64,000 nt of DNA from Trichoplusia ni (lineage: Eukaryota > Arthropoda > Insecta > Lepidoptera > Noctuidae). This document shows positions 34,997 to 47,900 of this stretch, in pieces. The translations under genes and the position numbers were made by a program. Under the pieces are notes generated by a model, which saw only the letters and a list, made by a program, of their open reading frames with translations, was not told where the DNA came from and did no database searches. The first letter of the stretch is position 1. Each line of letters starts with the position of its first letter. Where the stretch lies: positions 2,465,589 to 2,529,588 of the forward strand of contig NC_039495.1 in assembly GCF_003590095.1 (NCBI RefSeq), written 5' to 3'.

Positions 34997-36321
34997 AATA
35001 TTAATCTTATAAATTTTATTTTGTATTTATACAAATCTTAATCTAATTTCCATTTTATATTAAAACCTCCTTTTCGATTCATTTTTAAATTGGAACGTTA
35101 CTGGCTGTAGAAAAGGATGTTCTTATAAACATTTACCGAATATCGAATAGAGGTTTTACCTCTCGGTAAAGATTGAGATTTACCGGGTTAGCTAGGAGTA
35201 AAATGTCGAAATGAGCGATGAAGAAAATTTTACTCAAATTCGGGTTTTGAGTAAAATACTTATTAAATAAATAATTATAATGTTATACTATTAAAAGATT
35301 TTGTCCCATTCATTACAAACTAAGAATTATTTGCTATCTTACAATTAAAGTGCAATTTACAGCGAAATTTGTTTACATAATATTATATTTACATGTTTAT
35401 TCATATTTATTATATTTTGTAAATAAAAAAAAATGAAAATATATTAAGTACAATTACGATAAAGGTGAAAATAACTTATTTTTTAAAACTGTGACATGAG
35501 ACTAGATCCGGTTTGGAAATAAAAAATATAAAAATTATCGTGAACAATACAATTCTTAAATTACATCGGTGCGTTAAAAAGTTATAGAACGTAGAGTCAG
35601 CTGAATAATACAGGATTGACGAGATTGACGGAAGTATGACGTCACTGTTTTATTGCGTCATAATTCTGTATGATCAGCAAAGCAAGAATTCACATCAGAA
35701 TTAGAAAATACGATTCAATACGTTAATATTCAGTGTAAGCTTTTTGAATTTGCTTCCAAAAGACAAATAAGTTGATTTTAGATGTGTTAATATATTTTTT
35801 TCTAATATGAGGAAAGGATTTTTCTTTCAGCTAGTCGACAATCGGCCTGAACACACTCTTTTACTAGATGACATTGTATGTATAACATCAAATATACTAA
35901 AAAATCAAACAAAATTGGCTTTTATACTGACCCTACTTCTCATCCTTCTCATCAAGCCTGTATCACCCAACTATTATGGTAACTAAACATAATCAGATAA
36001 CTGCAGAGTCCCCTTCAAAAATCTGTAAACAAACAAACCGTGCCAATCAAATAACAAGTCTATTGTTTACACGTTAATGCTGCTTAGTAATTAGTTAATT
36101 GTATTAATTATACTTAATTTTAAATATTAATCAGTTGAAAAGTCCCGCATGTTAATTTTCTTTGTATTGCCGAGTGATGGTCTAATTGCCTATGTGTGTA
36201 GTTGTTTAATTAATTAATTGATTGCGTTGTGTGTATAAGTATTATTTATTTACTACATTTTCTTGTTTTTTATGAAATTCAATTAATTTTGAATTATGTA
36301 AAAAGTGAAGCTTTAAAATCC

Positions 36322-36534
36322 CTACTAATATTATAAATGCGAAAGTAACTCTGTCTGTCTGTCTGTTACGCTTTCACGTCTAAACCACTGAATTGATTGT
36401 AATTATATTTGGTACAGATATAGAGTTGACCTTGAGAAAAAATATAGGATAGTTTCTATCCCGGATTTTTGAAGAGTTCTCTTGGAAACGCGATATAACC
36501 GACCTCAACGCGGGCGAAGCCGCGGGCGAAAAGC
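36322..36534 (+). mobile_element. Non-autonomous Helitron
   Basis: Starts CTACTAATATTATAAATGCG with AACTCTGTCTGTCTGTCTGT, and ends in the hairpin CGCGGGCGAAGCCGCGGGCG followed by AAAAGCTGAG, the usual 3' signature (GC hairpin before CTRR). Confidence 0.7.
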
Positions 36535-36821
36535 TGAGGCATTTACACTGTCAAAAAACAATTCTATACAATTTGCTATACGTCCTAGCCTTGCGGGGAT
36601 CGAACTGGCGACATATCTATAGCTAACCACTCAACAGCTTCTCATGCATATAAAAAAAATAGAAGTAATAGGTATGTGATATAGAACACCTAAAGGGGAG
36701 GTGTTTAGGGTGAGAATTTAAACATGCGAGACTTTACAATTTTAATTATGTCAATAAGCTAGCTAGAGTCTAGTTCAGCGAGAATAAAACCTTCGATAAA
36801 CTTACTGTTCAATACAACTAT

Positions 36822-37043
36822 AGCCCCGATTCTGCTATTTTATAATAGACGATGGATACAATTTAATTTAATTTGAAAATTATTCCTATTCTCTTAAGCA
36901 TTTTGCCTACCTAGATCTAGAGTGTACCATCCCGTACTGAATTTACAATTATTGTGTAGAAAAATGCTTAAGAGGATACAAAAATTGTCATTTTAAGCCA
37001 TATTTCAATCATTCATTAGCCATTGTAAAAGAATTGGGGCCCT
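36822..37043. mobile_element. MITE with GGGGCC..ATTCTGCTATTTTA termini
   Basis: Left end AGCCCCGATTCTGCTATTTT; the right end AAAGAATTGGGGCCCTGG is its approximate reverse complement. The inside shares TTATTCCTATTCTCTTAAGC and ATTGTGTAGAAAAATGCTTA with the copy at 38356-38619. Partial copies lie near 54860-54968 and 63540-63626. Confidence 0.7.
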
Positions 37044-38278
37044 GGTGTGTAACTGATATAGGTCAAGATTTAATCTAACAATCCATTGCGCTTTTCAGCA
37101 AGGATGGTTACCAGCTTAGTTAACTATAGGTAATTGCTAGCCTAATTGTCAGTGAACTTGACTCTAGGTAATAGACAATTAGCATTAATAGCAAAAGCGA
37201 TACAAGTATTACTAACTACGTGCTTATATTAAAAAGGAACACTATTATAATGTATTTTTTTTAAGTTTCAGGTTGCCACAAACAAAAATTGTTAACAATT
37301 GACAGCAAAAAGTACAGTTATGGCTGTCAAATTACGTTGGAAGTTAATTAAATCTATAGCAGTGTATTTATTGTCAGTAAAACATAATTAAATTATATAC
37401 TAATTAAGCTTTTTGTTAATAATGTTCCAAGCATTAAAGCTAAACTAGAGCACTACAGTATAGCATACAGGATATTATAGAATTTATTTAAAACAATCTC
37501 TTGTTCTCATAAACGTAAAGTTCATAATGGTTTGAGAAATTTATGTATTTTAGTTCTTATATGGGCCAACAGAGTGCGCTAGTTGTTATTCAACAATCGT
37601 TACATGCTGGTTCTATCTTTATAACATTCTTGGCCCACAACTATTATAAGCAGCAATTTTATGACCTGATATTTCATGAGTATATTTTAAGAAAAGAAAC
37701 TCATAAAAAATATTTCAAGGAATTCTCTTCTAAATGTAAACATTTTTGTTCTTATTTAAGTAGCATTGTTTTGTTAATGCAGCTATTAATTATAAATAAA
37801 ACATTGTTATTACTACAGTACTGGTACATTAATTAATTAGCATATATAAATTAAACCAATTAAAATGCGGTTTTAATACTAATTTGTACTAGAAGCTTTG
37901 AACCATTATTAAAATAAGCAAACGTATCAATGTAAGTTGGCGGTACAAAATCTTAGCATAAAATTATATCTTAGCAACAACTTCCTATAGTATTGAGTTT
38001 AAATTATTTAAAAACTAGACGAAATAATTGATCGATTCCATCAAGAATGGAATTTACTTGTGTAGGCTGCGTTTTGAACTGTCATTCACAAAGATGTATT
38101 GAAATCTTGGAATTTATATTTGCCCAGTTTGAAAGCATTTCAGTTGAATATAACAATATCTCTGATAGCTGCAGGACACATGACAAATCAGTACGTACAC
38201 AAAAAAAAGTCCTCATGCACTAACTACTAAGAATACAAAACCCGCATACGAACTACAAGCAAAACCTCCTCAACATGC

Positions 38279-38694
38279 AGGACGTTGCAGTACATTGCAG
38301 GAGTCACACTAAAATTCCCCACAGCTATCTCTACAACAATCTCCTCAGCATGCAGGGTCCAGATTCTGCTATTTTACAATGGCCGATGAATGAATGGCAA
38401 TCGGATTAAATTTGAAATTATTCCTATTCCTTTCAGCATTATGCCAAAACAATAATTGAAAAATCATAGCATTGGTGTAATAGCTTGAGTGTACCGTCCC
38501 ATACTAAATTTTCAATAATTGTGTAGAAAGAATGCTTAAGAGAATACGAAAAGTGTAGTTTTGAGCCAATTTTCATTCTTTTATCGGCCATTGCATTATA
38601 AATACCAGAATTGGGGCCCAGGACGTTGCAGTACATTGCAGGAGACACTAAAATTCCCCACATCAATCTCTACAACAATCTCCTCAGCATGCAG
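38279..38694. repeat. 75-bp direct repeats flanking a MITE
   Basis: Copies 38279-38355 and 38620-38694 (GGACGTTGCAGTACATTGCA ... CTCCTCAGCATGCAG) are about 95 percent alike. The MITE 38356-38619 (GGTCCAGATTCTGCTATTTT to GAATTGGGGCCCA) lies exactly between. The stop codon of the minus-strand gene is only 10 bp from the second copy, so this block is probably in its 3'UTR. Confidence 0.75.
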
Positions 38695-38703
38695 TACTTA
38701 ACC

Positions 38704-38917
38704 CTAATAATCTCTGTTATAGTCAACATAGACCCTAACAACTTCACCTTCGTACTTCCTCTGTGAGGGCATGAAGTAGAAGTCTGGATGCGCGGCCAGC
38801 CCCGCCTCGCTGCGGACGCCGCGCGGCAGCGAGTAGGCGCCGCGCGAGCCCCGCTCGGGGCGGTCGAGGCGCTCGGGCCGCTCGGGACGCTCGGAGCGGT
38901 CCGAGCGAGCTGTGTAG
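38704..38917 (-). CDS. Last exon: end of cytoplasmic tail
   Basis: Acceptor CCACGTAG, then GGC completed across the junction, then a charged arginine/glutamate stretch (RSDRSERPERPERLDRPERG), then GAYSLPRGVRSEAGLAAHPD and a conserved-looking end (FYFMPSQRKYEGEVVRVYVD) before TAG at 38704-38706. Strongly GC-rich against the AT-rich surroundings. The end has several tyrosines that could serve as cytoplasmic signals (inference). Confidence 0.88.
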
Positions 38918-41900
38918 CTACGTGGATCATAATAATATCTATATTAATATACTTATATAGACCTGTTATAAGGATATAGGGATAAAGATTGATTTATTGT
39001 GTGAAAGACGATATGGCTGCGAAGAAAGTTTCCTGTAAGATTCATATTCATATTCTTTATTGGAAATCCAAATTGTAAGATTAGATGGTAATACATTAGT
39101 TTATGATGGAAGCAATCGTGGACCCCGATGGGCACAGCAAATGGTAAGATGACGGCTGATGGAAAGGTATGGAAAAAGAAGACATGATCCGCCGACCCCA
39201 AATTAAATAATTGGGATTAGGGCCTGTTATTTGCACGGTTACTGAAATGCCATAATTTTTTGGATGTTATGTTAATTGATTTTGGGTGACTGTGCTATTG
39301 GTGTGCTTATTATAAATAAATATGTTTTTTATACTCATACATACTCGTATACTACGAGAGTTAGTATGGTGGTGGTCTTGTTGAGATTTGTATGGCTCAG
39401 GTGTAGGATAGACTCTAATGCAGGCAAATTAACTGTAATAATTCGAAGACATCACTAAATAATGGTGTTTATGAAAGGAAACTATACAAATTGTGTGCTT
39501 CTAGTTTTAATTAAAAACCAGCTTTAAACAAGCGTGGTTTTGGTGATTAATGCTCAATATTTTTCTAATTAATGTCCCATATTTGTTATTATATAATATT
39601 GATATTGACTCACGATCATATCTAAAACATTTTAAATACAGATTACGGACGAAAGTTTTTGGAATAATTAAAAGATGTTTTCATTAAAAAGAATATTATA
39701 AATATTTAAATGATAGATTGAAAATAAATAATCATTGTCATTTGTATTTAATTCCTTTTCGACATAAATTCACCACTGAGAATCCACATAACTCTATTCG
39801 AAAGTACCACCAACTTTGACACTCAAAAATAAAGCTTAGCCCTTATAACATAAAATGCATAGTTGCTTGTTACAATGCAGAGTTACAAGGAACTACCCTT
39901 GTAGAGTTCCAATTCCAAGCAACTATGCATTTTATGTTATAAGGGCTAAGGTTTATTTTTCAATGTCGTAAAGATTTACTGAGCCTATTTGACCCAGCCC
40001 TAATATACATACATACTTTAACCACAATCTAAATGTCAATAAACAAAATAAACAAATTAATAAATAATACACATTTATATATACATATTAAAGAATACTT
40101 TTACATAGTTTATAATAAACTTGTTTTTTATATATTTATATTTATGTATATACTTTGTGTTAACCAGCTGTAGTATGAAGTGAATGACACTCCGTGTGAC
40201 CTTGACAGTCAAATTATGCCTTTTGTGGTAATTGAACTTGTTTCTACATTTTTGAGCACTTGCAAACAGTGAAGGGTTTGGCAATGTTTTTATTTTTACG
40301 AACAAATATAAATAATTGTTACAGGAATAAGGCATTTAAATTAAGTTGCTCATTCTATTATTACACTTAAATTTTATCTAGCATAAATTAAGTAACAATT
40401 AAGATTCTAGACGAATACTTCAACATAAGCAGAATAAAAAAAGGAATTAGGTGATAAACATACAAAAAACACAAAAAGCAAAATCTTATTTGACTACTTT
40501 ACGACCGTGACAGGACTCGAACCTGCAATCTTCGGATCCGAAGTCCGACGCCTTATCCATTAGGCCACACGGTCTGTTAGAAACGTTAGCGAAATTATGC
40601 ATCGCTTTAAGCGAACAATTTACCCTCTAAACATTCAGTCACCCTTCTTGATAACGAATAATCAATACTGTGATTTAGTATCAAATAATTATAGCTTTTA
40701 AACGACTGCCGTTAAGGTTGAGTTTCGTTTGAATTTATATGAATGTAATGTCGTATGTTTGTAAATATTAGGGTATGCATTTGTTCGGTTTAAGTGGATT
40801 TTAATTGTGTTAAGCGACGCTAATTGTGTTGAACGTAGCTATTACCTAAGTGACGTCATAAGTGATTATCTTGCAATGATAATAAAACAATGTTATGATA
40901 AATGTGTTTAGACGGTGTTATGTTTAGTCTTTGTGTGAATTAAGATACAAATGCAGTTTTTTAGTTTTTTGGTAAAATCGGTAAACATGGAGTATTATTT
41001 AAGTAGGTACTTGTTTTTATTTCTGAATGACGATACAGAATATCTTTTTACTCAGATATACCTAAGTACCTAGGTATACTATATACAGTTATTTTAATGA
41101 TTTTGTAATGTGATCTATTTGTAAAATTTAAATAAACATCTCTCTGTTTTTTGTTTCTTCCTTTTTTTTCATTTTGCAATTAATTAGTTAACTATTTATT
41201 ACACTAGGAGTTTCTGAAATTATACCGATCCTTGGCCTCTGGCATAACCTTAAAAAAATTCAGGAGCGCCAGTTTCCTGGAGAGTTAAAATTATTTCATA
41301 ATACGCTCATAAATTCAAAAGGCCTGTTTGTGCTGGGATTCGAACCTATGACCTTTTACGTGTCAATTTTCAACTTTTTTTACCTCAATTCTCTGTGTCA
41401 TAAATAGAAGTTTACCGTATTGCAATCAAATCAAACAGATAAAATATTAAGCTTACCCATATTGACCACCTCTAGGCCTCTGCAGGGACCTGGTCTCATG
41501 GTAGTACTGCGCCGCACTGTTATGGTGTTTGGGGGTCATGCGGCCATTGGTCCCATGGCCGTTGGCTCCATTAGTCACCGGGACCATAGCCATGGGGGCG
41601 CTGTTGACCCCATTTGTCTTGGACTTCCCGTTGGCGGGTGCTTTGTTGGCACTGCCGGGTCTGGGGGGCGGGGGGTCTGTGGGTCTGAGAGGGGTAGCTC
41701 TGTGTCGTAGGGGGGCTGTAGACGCCGTACTGTTGTATTTGTCGTCGTTTTCGAATGCTTCAAATGCGTAGTTCGTGTTTGCTGTTGAATAGTCTTTCCA
41801 TGCCGAGTTTGGTATTAGTTGATCCTGTAAAAGGAGATTATTATATTAGTAAATTGTGTTATTTTACTTCTACGCAAATAAATATTAATTTAATGATTTG

Positions 41901-44900
41901 CCCGGCATGAAGTTAATAGATAAGTATATCGGTATAGTTAAATAGTTTTTGTAGCAAAGAAATTAATGATTTTACTTATAAAAACGACCCGCTCTCGTTA
42001 AGGAATTTACATCACAAACATCAAAACATCCAGACTCAAAACAAGTATTCGTGGATCACAAAATGCTTACGCGGAGATCGAATCCGCGACATGTCGCTAT
42101 TTTCATGACTGTGAAACAAAATATACATCTTCGTATATTTAGACAGTCTAGCAAGGTAAAGTTTGGTTTCATTTTAGATCATAGTCGCTCATGAGTGTCA
42201 TGTATCCGGTAGTGCGCACCTGCCCCCGGGGCGCGGCGCCGCGGTACAGCGTGCAGGCGGCCTGCAGCAGCGCCAGCAGCAGCAGCGCCGCCACGCACGC
42301 CACCACCACGTACAGCTTGCTCTCCGCCTTGCTGAAGAACGAGCGCCCGCCCTCAGGCTCGGCTTCTACTGGCCTATTCTGTATCACTGGACAGAGAATA
42401 ACATGGTTTATTATTTACAATAAGAACCGCAACGGGGTTCGCATTTGGATTGTATCGGGTGTGACCCCAGTATGCTGCGAGGACGCTGACGGCGGCCTCC
42501 CCACACGCCCGCGGCCGCTCCCCGGGCCTGGGTAACGGCCGGTGGATCCTGGATCCCGTGTAGTAATGCAATGCACTCCACGTGTCGGTACCAAACGCGA
42601 CTGACGTCACCCGGCGGTTAGGTTTTGTCAGTATACGTCTACTAACGTCGTTTGTTTGACGCTACGTTCTCTCCCAAAAAAGGGGTTAGAAAAGGTAGTC
42701 AGGTTACATAACTTGGTTGTCAGTGCTTTTTGAGCGCGAATTTGACTACAAATAGTGAATAATTTACTATTATATAAAATCCTCGACCGATTCTTATGAA
42801 ATTTTGTACACATATTCAATAGGTCTGAGAATCAACCATGTAGCCTGTAGGTATATTTTTCATGACGCTATATACTTTTCTTTTTTATTCCCTTGAACTA
42901 ATTTGTATAGCATAACAACGTTTGCTGGGTATAATAATACATGAAAATAAGTCGGTTAAAAGCGGACTAAATAAACAAAAATTTTTCGAGACCTGCGTTA
43001 CACAGGGAGGTCTCGAAAAAAAAAGTATTGAATTGACAGAACAGAGAAACAAATAATAATACTAATAACTTTTGTATTTATATAAATTATAAACAGAAAA
43101 CTAGTTTAAAATTAATTTCATATTATTTAATATACCTAAATGCTGGTCGAGGATTTAAAAAGAGGGAGAGTTTTACTCATTTTACTGACACATAAGAAAA
43201 TGAATACTCACAGCTCTGTGGCTCGAACACCAGGAAGTCAGGGTCCACGTTCAAGTTCCCCACTCGGCCCTGCGCCAGCGTGTCCCTGACGGCCTGCTCC
43301 CACTTGTCGGCCTCGTCGACAGTAGTGTTGCTAGAGTCTAGAGCTCTGCCGGTAGCCTCTATAGTGTTCGATTCTATGGATTTGAGGGTCAGTTCTGCGA
43401 TTATGGCTTTAGTTTCGTTTCTGGAACAAAGGGATGCTAAGTAAGTAAAGGGAAGAGATTTTTCTGATAGTAATTTCGATTTAGCAGATTTCCTAATATT
43501 AAAATCGAGATTCAGAGATAGTTCATAACTTATTATCTATTCATGTTTATTATTGTGTAGTAAAATTGCATACGTATTTTTTATTTTATTACGTAAACAA
43601 AAAACGTTCGTTTAATTGGGTTAGACAAGAGAATATTCAAAACATAATAATGCTAAAAATCTGTCCGTTTTATAATTATACTAGCTGTTGCCCGCGGGCC
43701 TGCCCTTCTACAAATCGGAAATTATTACACTGATTCCAGAGAGAGACTCGAGAGCATAAAATCGGACAAATACTATCCTATTAATCTTGGTTATAATCGA
43801 TCTGTATACCAAGATTCGTCATGAACAAACATCCATACTTACCAACTTTCACATGTACAATAAAAACAAGATATGCAGTTCTTTGGACAACTTTTTATTC
43901 CGGATGAGCAGATCACATCCTCAAATGACTCCAAGGGGGAGCAATTGTTAGAATTCTACTCATTCTAGGGACATTTTACACCAAAAAGGTAACACTTGCT
44001 GCATAAACCGATTAACTTAGCAATTAAAATTAGCATCCTCCTCAATTACATTGCCGTGCCCTAAAGGGTCCATAGTGAACATGTATAGTGCAATACAAAT
44101 ATTGAGTATTGAGATAATACTCACTGCATAAACCCATTAACAAGTAGTCCATGGTACCCCTTAGTCTTGCCTATCTGTGCGGCCAGACTGTCGGCCAGCT
44201 GCCGGCTGAGCTCGTGGTACTCGCGGCTGCCGGGCGCCGGCGGCCGGAAGCTGTCCGCGAGCCCCGTGATGCGGATGAACACGGAGTACGACGCCTGGCC
44301 CGGGAGGACCGCTTCTGTTGTCACTTCTTCTTCCACTGGTTCTAGAGGGTGAGGTAAGGGAATTAGATTTGGTGAGTACTTTTTTGCAAAAATCGTTAAA
44401 TGTTATATAGAGTTTGCACAGTTTGTCTGTGAATATGAGAAGGTATAAACTTATAACTTATCTCAATGTATACGCACAGTACGCTCGAATAGAGTTAGAT
44501 ATGTATAAATAGTTTGTAATATAAAAATAGTGCTTCTTTTATAGAAGTACAGGTTTCATTTACTTAGATAATCTATTCTGCTGTTCCAAACAAAGTATTC
44601 TGAGAGATGCCTAAATAAGTCAATTTCAGCTTTCTAATGTTTGAAACCTCGCCAAAATATGTTTTTGTAATGTATTTTTTTTTTGTATTTGTGATTTTTT
44701 TTTGAAATGATGTCCTAGAGGGACTTTCCCTCTTCATTACAAAAATAATATTTCTTTTGGTAACAAATAAGTACGCAATAGTTTGAAATTCCCGCATAAC
44801 GATATAAAAATGCTTGACTCAATGCCATTCTCCACCTATAGGGTTATGTACCCTACATAAGACATCAGTGACTAGTCCGTACCAGGTCCACAAGGGCGGA

Positions 44901-47900
44901 TGCAGACCCTCTGGTCGGTGACATGCGGCGTGTCGCGATGCTTGCTGGTGCGCTTGTTGACGGGGTCGTAGCCGCCGCCCGACGACACGAACATCATGTA
45001 CAGGCAGGTGGTGTCCGTGAAGGCTAGGTCCTGGGGGTCAGTAATAAGATTTGATGAATAAAGGAGGTTTTTTTAATAATATTGTTGAATAAGGGAGTTT
45101 TGTTGTTTTGGGGTCAGTGTGTTTGGAGGGATAACAGGGTAATTGATAAAAAAACATTTTAGAAGATCAGACAGATTTTCGAAAAATATTGGATAGTTAG
45201 ATATATATTTTTTTTCTTTTACATATCTAAAACAAAATGAAGGGTACAATGATTTGAATTTCTTGTGACGTCACTCGCCAGTACAGTTTTTACTAGCAAG
45301 TGATGTGACTAGCCCTCACTATTTACCATATATTTTAGCTTCCTATTCGCTTTGCTTTTAATCGTACTTACCTTTAAATGATGTGAAAAATGCTTAAGTA
45401 TTCGATATTTTTTGAAAATCTGTCTGACGGAATAAACAGATTAATATTTTTTGGATTTAAGTCTATTCAGATAAATCAACATAGCGAAGCTCCTATGGTC
45501 ATCTCAGTTTTAGTCTAATCAGATTAACAAGATATGATTGCAAACGGAGAAGTAAATAAAAAAATACATTTAAAAGTATTATCAGTTTAATTTAGTTTAT
45601 CATAAAACATGACTGTGAATGTGTTTCACACACAATACGCAAATCTAACAATGAACAAACTTTATCATCATCATCATATTTGTAAAGAAATTTTATCTCG
45701 AGCGATAACTATTGTTGATAACTGAATTGTTTATTAGTGTTTTGTTAAACAAAAGATAAAATTATCTGTGTCCTAATTTGAAAACACCAAACAGATGCGT
45801 CGGTGGTGTAATGGTCAGCATAGTTGCCTTCCAAGCAGTTGATCCGGGTTCGATTCCCGGCCGACGCACACTTTTTGCGTTTTATTTTAATTTCTATATT
45901 CATTTACCGGCCATTTATAAGTTTCCTTTCCACCTAATAATGATTAATTAATAAAGTTAACACCAATTGTATTATTGAAAACAAAAACTAATAACGGATT
46001 TTTTTTTTTTTTCATTTTTGCTTTTATTGGTGTTACTTGTAGGGTTAAAAATAACAAATAAATGGGTCATTCAATATTACAATTTGTGGTAATGTGCGCT
46101 TTCATCTCATATTGTTATCTATAATCATGTGAATAAGGAATACGCTGCTTTCTTTCTCGTATGACCTTTTTGATACAAACCATTCATCCTACTTTCAGTA
46201 CTGACAAAAAAGACAAGACTCAACAATAACCTACTAAGCAACGATCCAATACAAAATCAAATAAAACTTAAGTACATATGTACCTTCTGATCGCCAGTAT
46301 CCCGTTTCCTGACAAAGCTGAGGGTCATGACCCCGTCAGCCAGGCTGCCGGCCTCCCTGCTGATGTCCTGGCGCGGGTCCACCCTGGGCGCGGAGTAGCC
46401 CGACACCCACGTGTCCATGATGAAGGGCCGTCCGGAGCGGCCGTCCACCCAGCCTATTATAGCGTCCGTTTGGGACTGCGGGCGAAAATATATGAATATA
46501 ATCACAGTTATTTAAATAGGCTAACAGTATAAACTTATAATGTTTTTTAACTTCAAATCAAGATACACATATTACAGAAGAAGCAGGTATAAAATGTTAA
46601 ATTCTTATTATTTCTATTTTAAGGTTTACTACGTTAATACCAAAAAATAAACACTATGGTGTTTTGTATAAATTACGTATTAGACATTTGTTTTAATCTT
46701 CTTGTATCTTCTTCGTATATATATTAAAATGAATTGCTGTTCGTTAGTCTCGCTAAAACCCGAGAACGGCTGAACCGATTTGGCTGATTTTGGTGTTGAA
46801 ATATTCGTGAACGTCCAGGGAAGGTGTGAACAGAGGGAAACAAAATATGGAAAAGTTACAAAAAAAAAAAGTGTTTTTTATCATCGCTTTTAGGCGGTAT
46901 GTATGTACATAGTTCGACGGCACAGGTAGTAACAATATAAAAAAGATCTATTACTATCACTATCTAAAATCTAAATAAAATAATAATCTAACCATCTTCT
47001 TATTATCACTGAACCCAATCCCGGTCCAGTGCTTGCTCTGTTTGGTGGTGATGGTGAACTTGATGGAGTCCTTCCCCCTCTTGAGGCCGAGGTACTCCCA
47101 GCTGGCCACGTAGTCACAGGTGCCGTTACTGGGGTCGCAGTCTGATGGTAGTCGCCACTGACCACCACATTTGTCGCCCAGAGGAAGGATACCACCCGAT
47201 ATTGAGACTTTGGTCTCTTCTGCAAGGTGTAAAGTTAGGTTTTGTTGTAGTTGATGACTTTTAAATGTTTTGGTTATTAGTTTTTTGGATAGAGAAAGTA
47301 TCAATTCATAGTTATTTTTATTCTTTTTTAACTTTTTTTTCCTCCATAAAAATACTCTTATTGTTCACAAGAGGTATAAAATACATAATATGTATAATAA
47401 ACATAACTTTCACATCTAGTTTCAATCTAAGCCCTAAGGAAAGCTTGTATAATGCGTCCTAGACAACTGATAAACATACTTATAGTATTTCTAAATACAT
47501 AAATATTAAAGATAAACTACACCCAGACAAAACAAATGATCGAGCATCACACAAACATTTGCCAAGGGTGGCAATCGAACCCACGAACTCCGGTATAGCA
47601 CTCATGGCCAGTAACCACCAGACATAAAATATAACATTTCGCATTTTCAATACACCCTTTATACACACACATGCTATTTAAAGGTTTAAATAATACATAC
47701 CGAAGAAGTTAATCTTAGCGACGCCTCTCTGGTCCCCATGTCCGTGATATTTGATCTCGTCAGGGCGGTAGAAGTCTCCCACAGCCGCGCGAGAGCTAGC
47801 GGGCGCGGGAGCGGGCGCGGAGGCAGAGGCGGTAGCGGGAGCGGGAGCGGGCGAGGGAGCGGGGGCGGGTTGCTGTCCGCGCGCCCAGATCACGTGCATG

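Larger units (their letters stand above)
34669..38703. other. Intergenic region between convergent PHYH-B and the LPMO/DOMON gene
   Basis: Both genes end here. Possible PHYH-B poly(A) signals (AATAAA) are at 34833-34838 and 34991-34996. Repeats: a Helitron at 36322-36534, a tRNA-like SINE remnant near 36590-36650 (reverse), a GGGGCC-ended MITE at 36822-37043 and another at 38356-38619 flanked by direct repeats. The last lies within about 350 bp of the minus-strand stop codon, so probably in its 3'UTR. A 97-codon open frame at 37543-37836 has no recognisable domain. Confidence 0.55.
38918..41456 (-). other. Intron of the LPMO/DOMON gene with tRNA-Arg and a foldback
   Basis: Contains a Lepidoptera-type repeat fragment at about 39080-39225 (reverse of CCAATTATTTAATTTGGGGT), a long hairpin 39812-39973, tRNA-Arg 40502-40574 and a tRNA-like remnant near 41330-41375. 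No exon seen. Confidence 0.6.

Noticed and set aside
37543..37836. 97-codon plus-strand frame between the convergent genes
   Set aside because: AT-rich, no domain, no splice or promoter evidence; probably chance.
41420..41771. Plus-strand frames over the cytoplasmic tail exon
   Set aside because: Shadows of the minus-strand exon 41457-41824.
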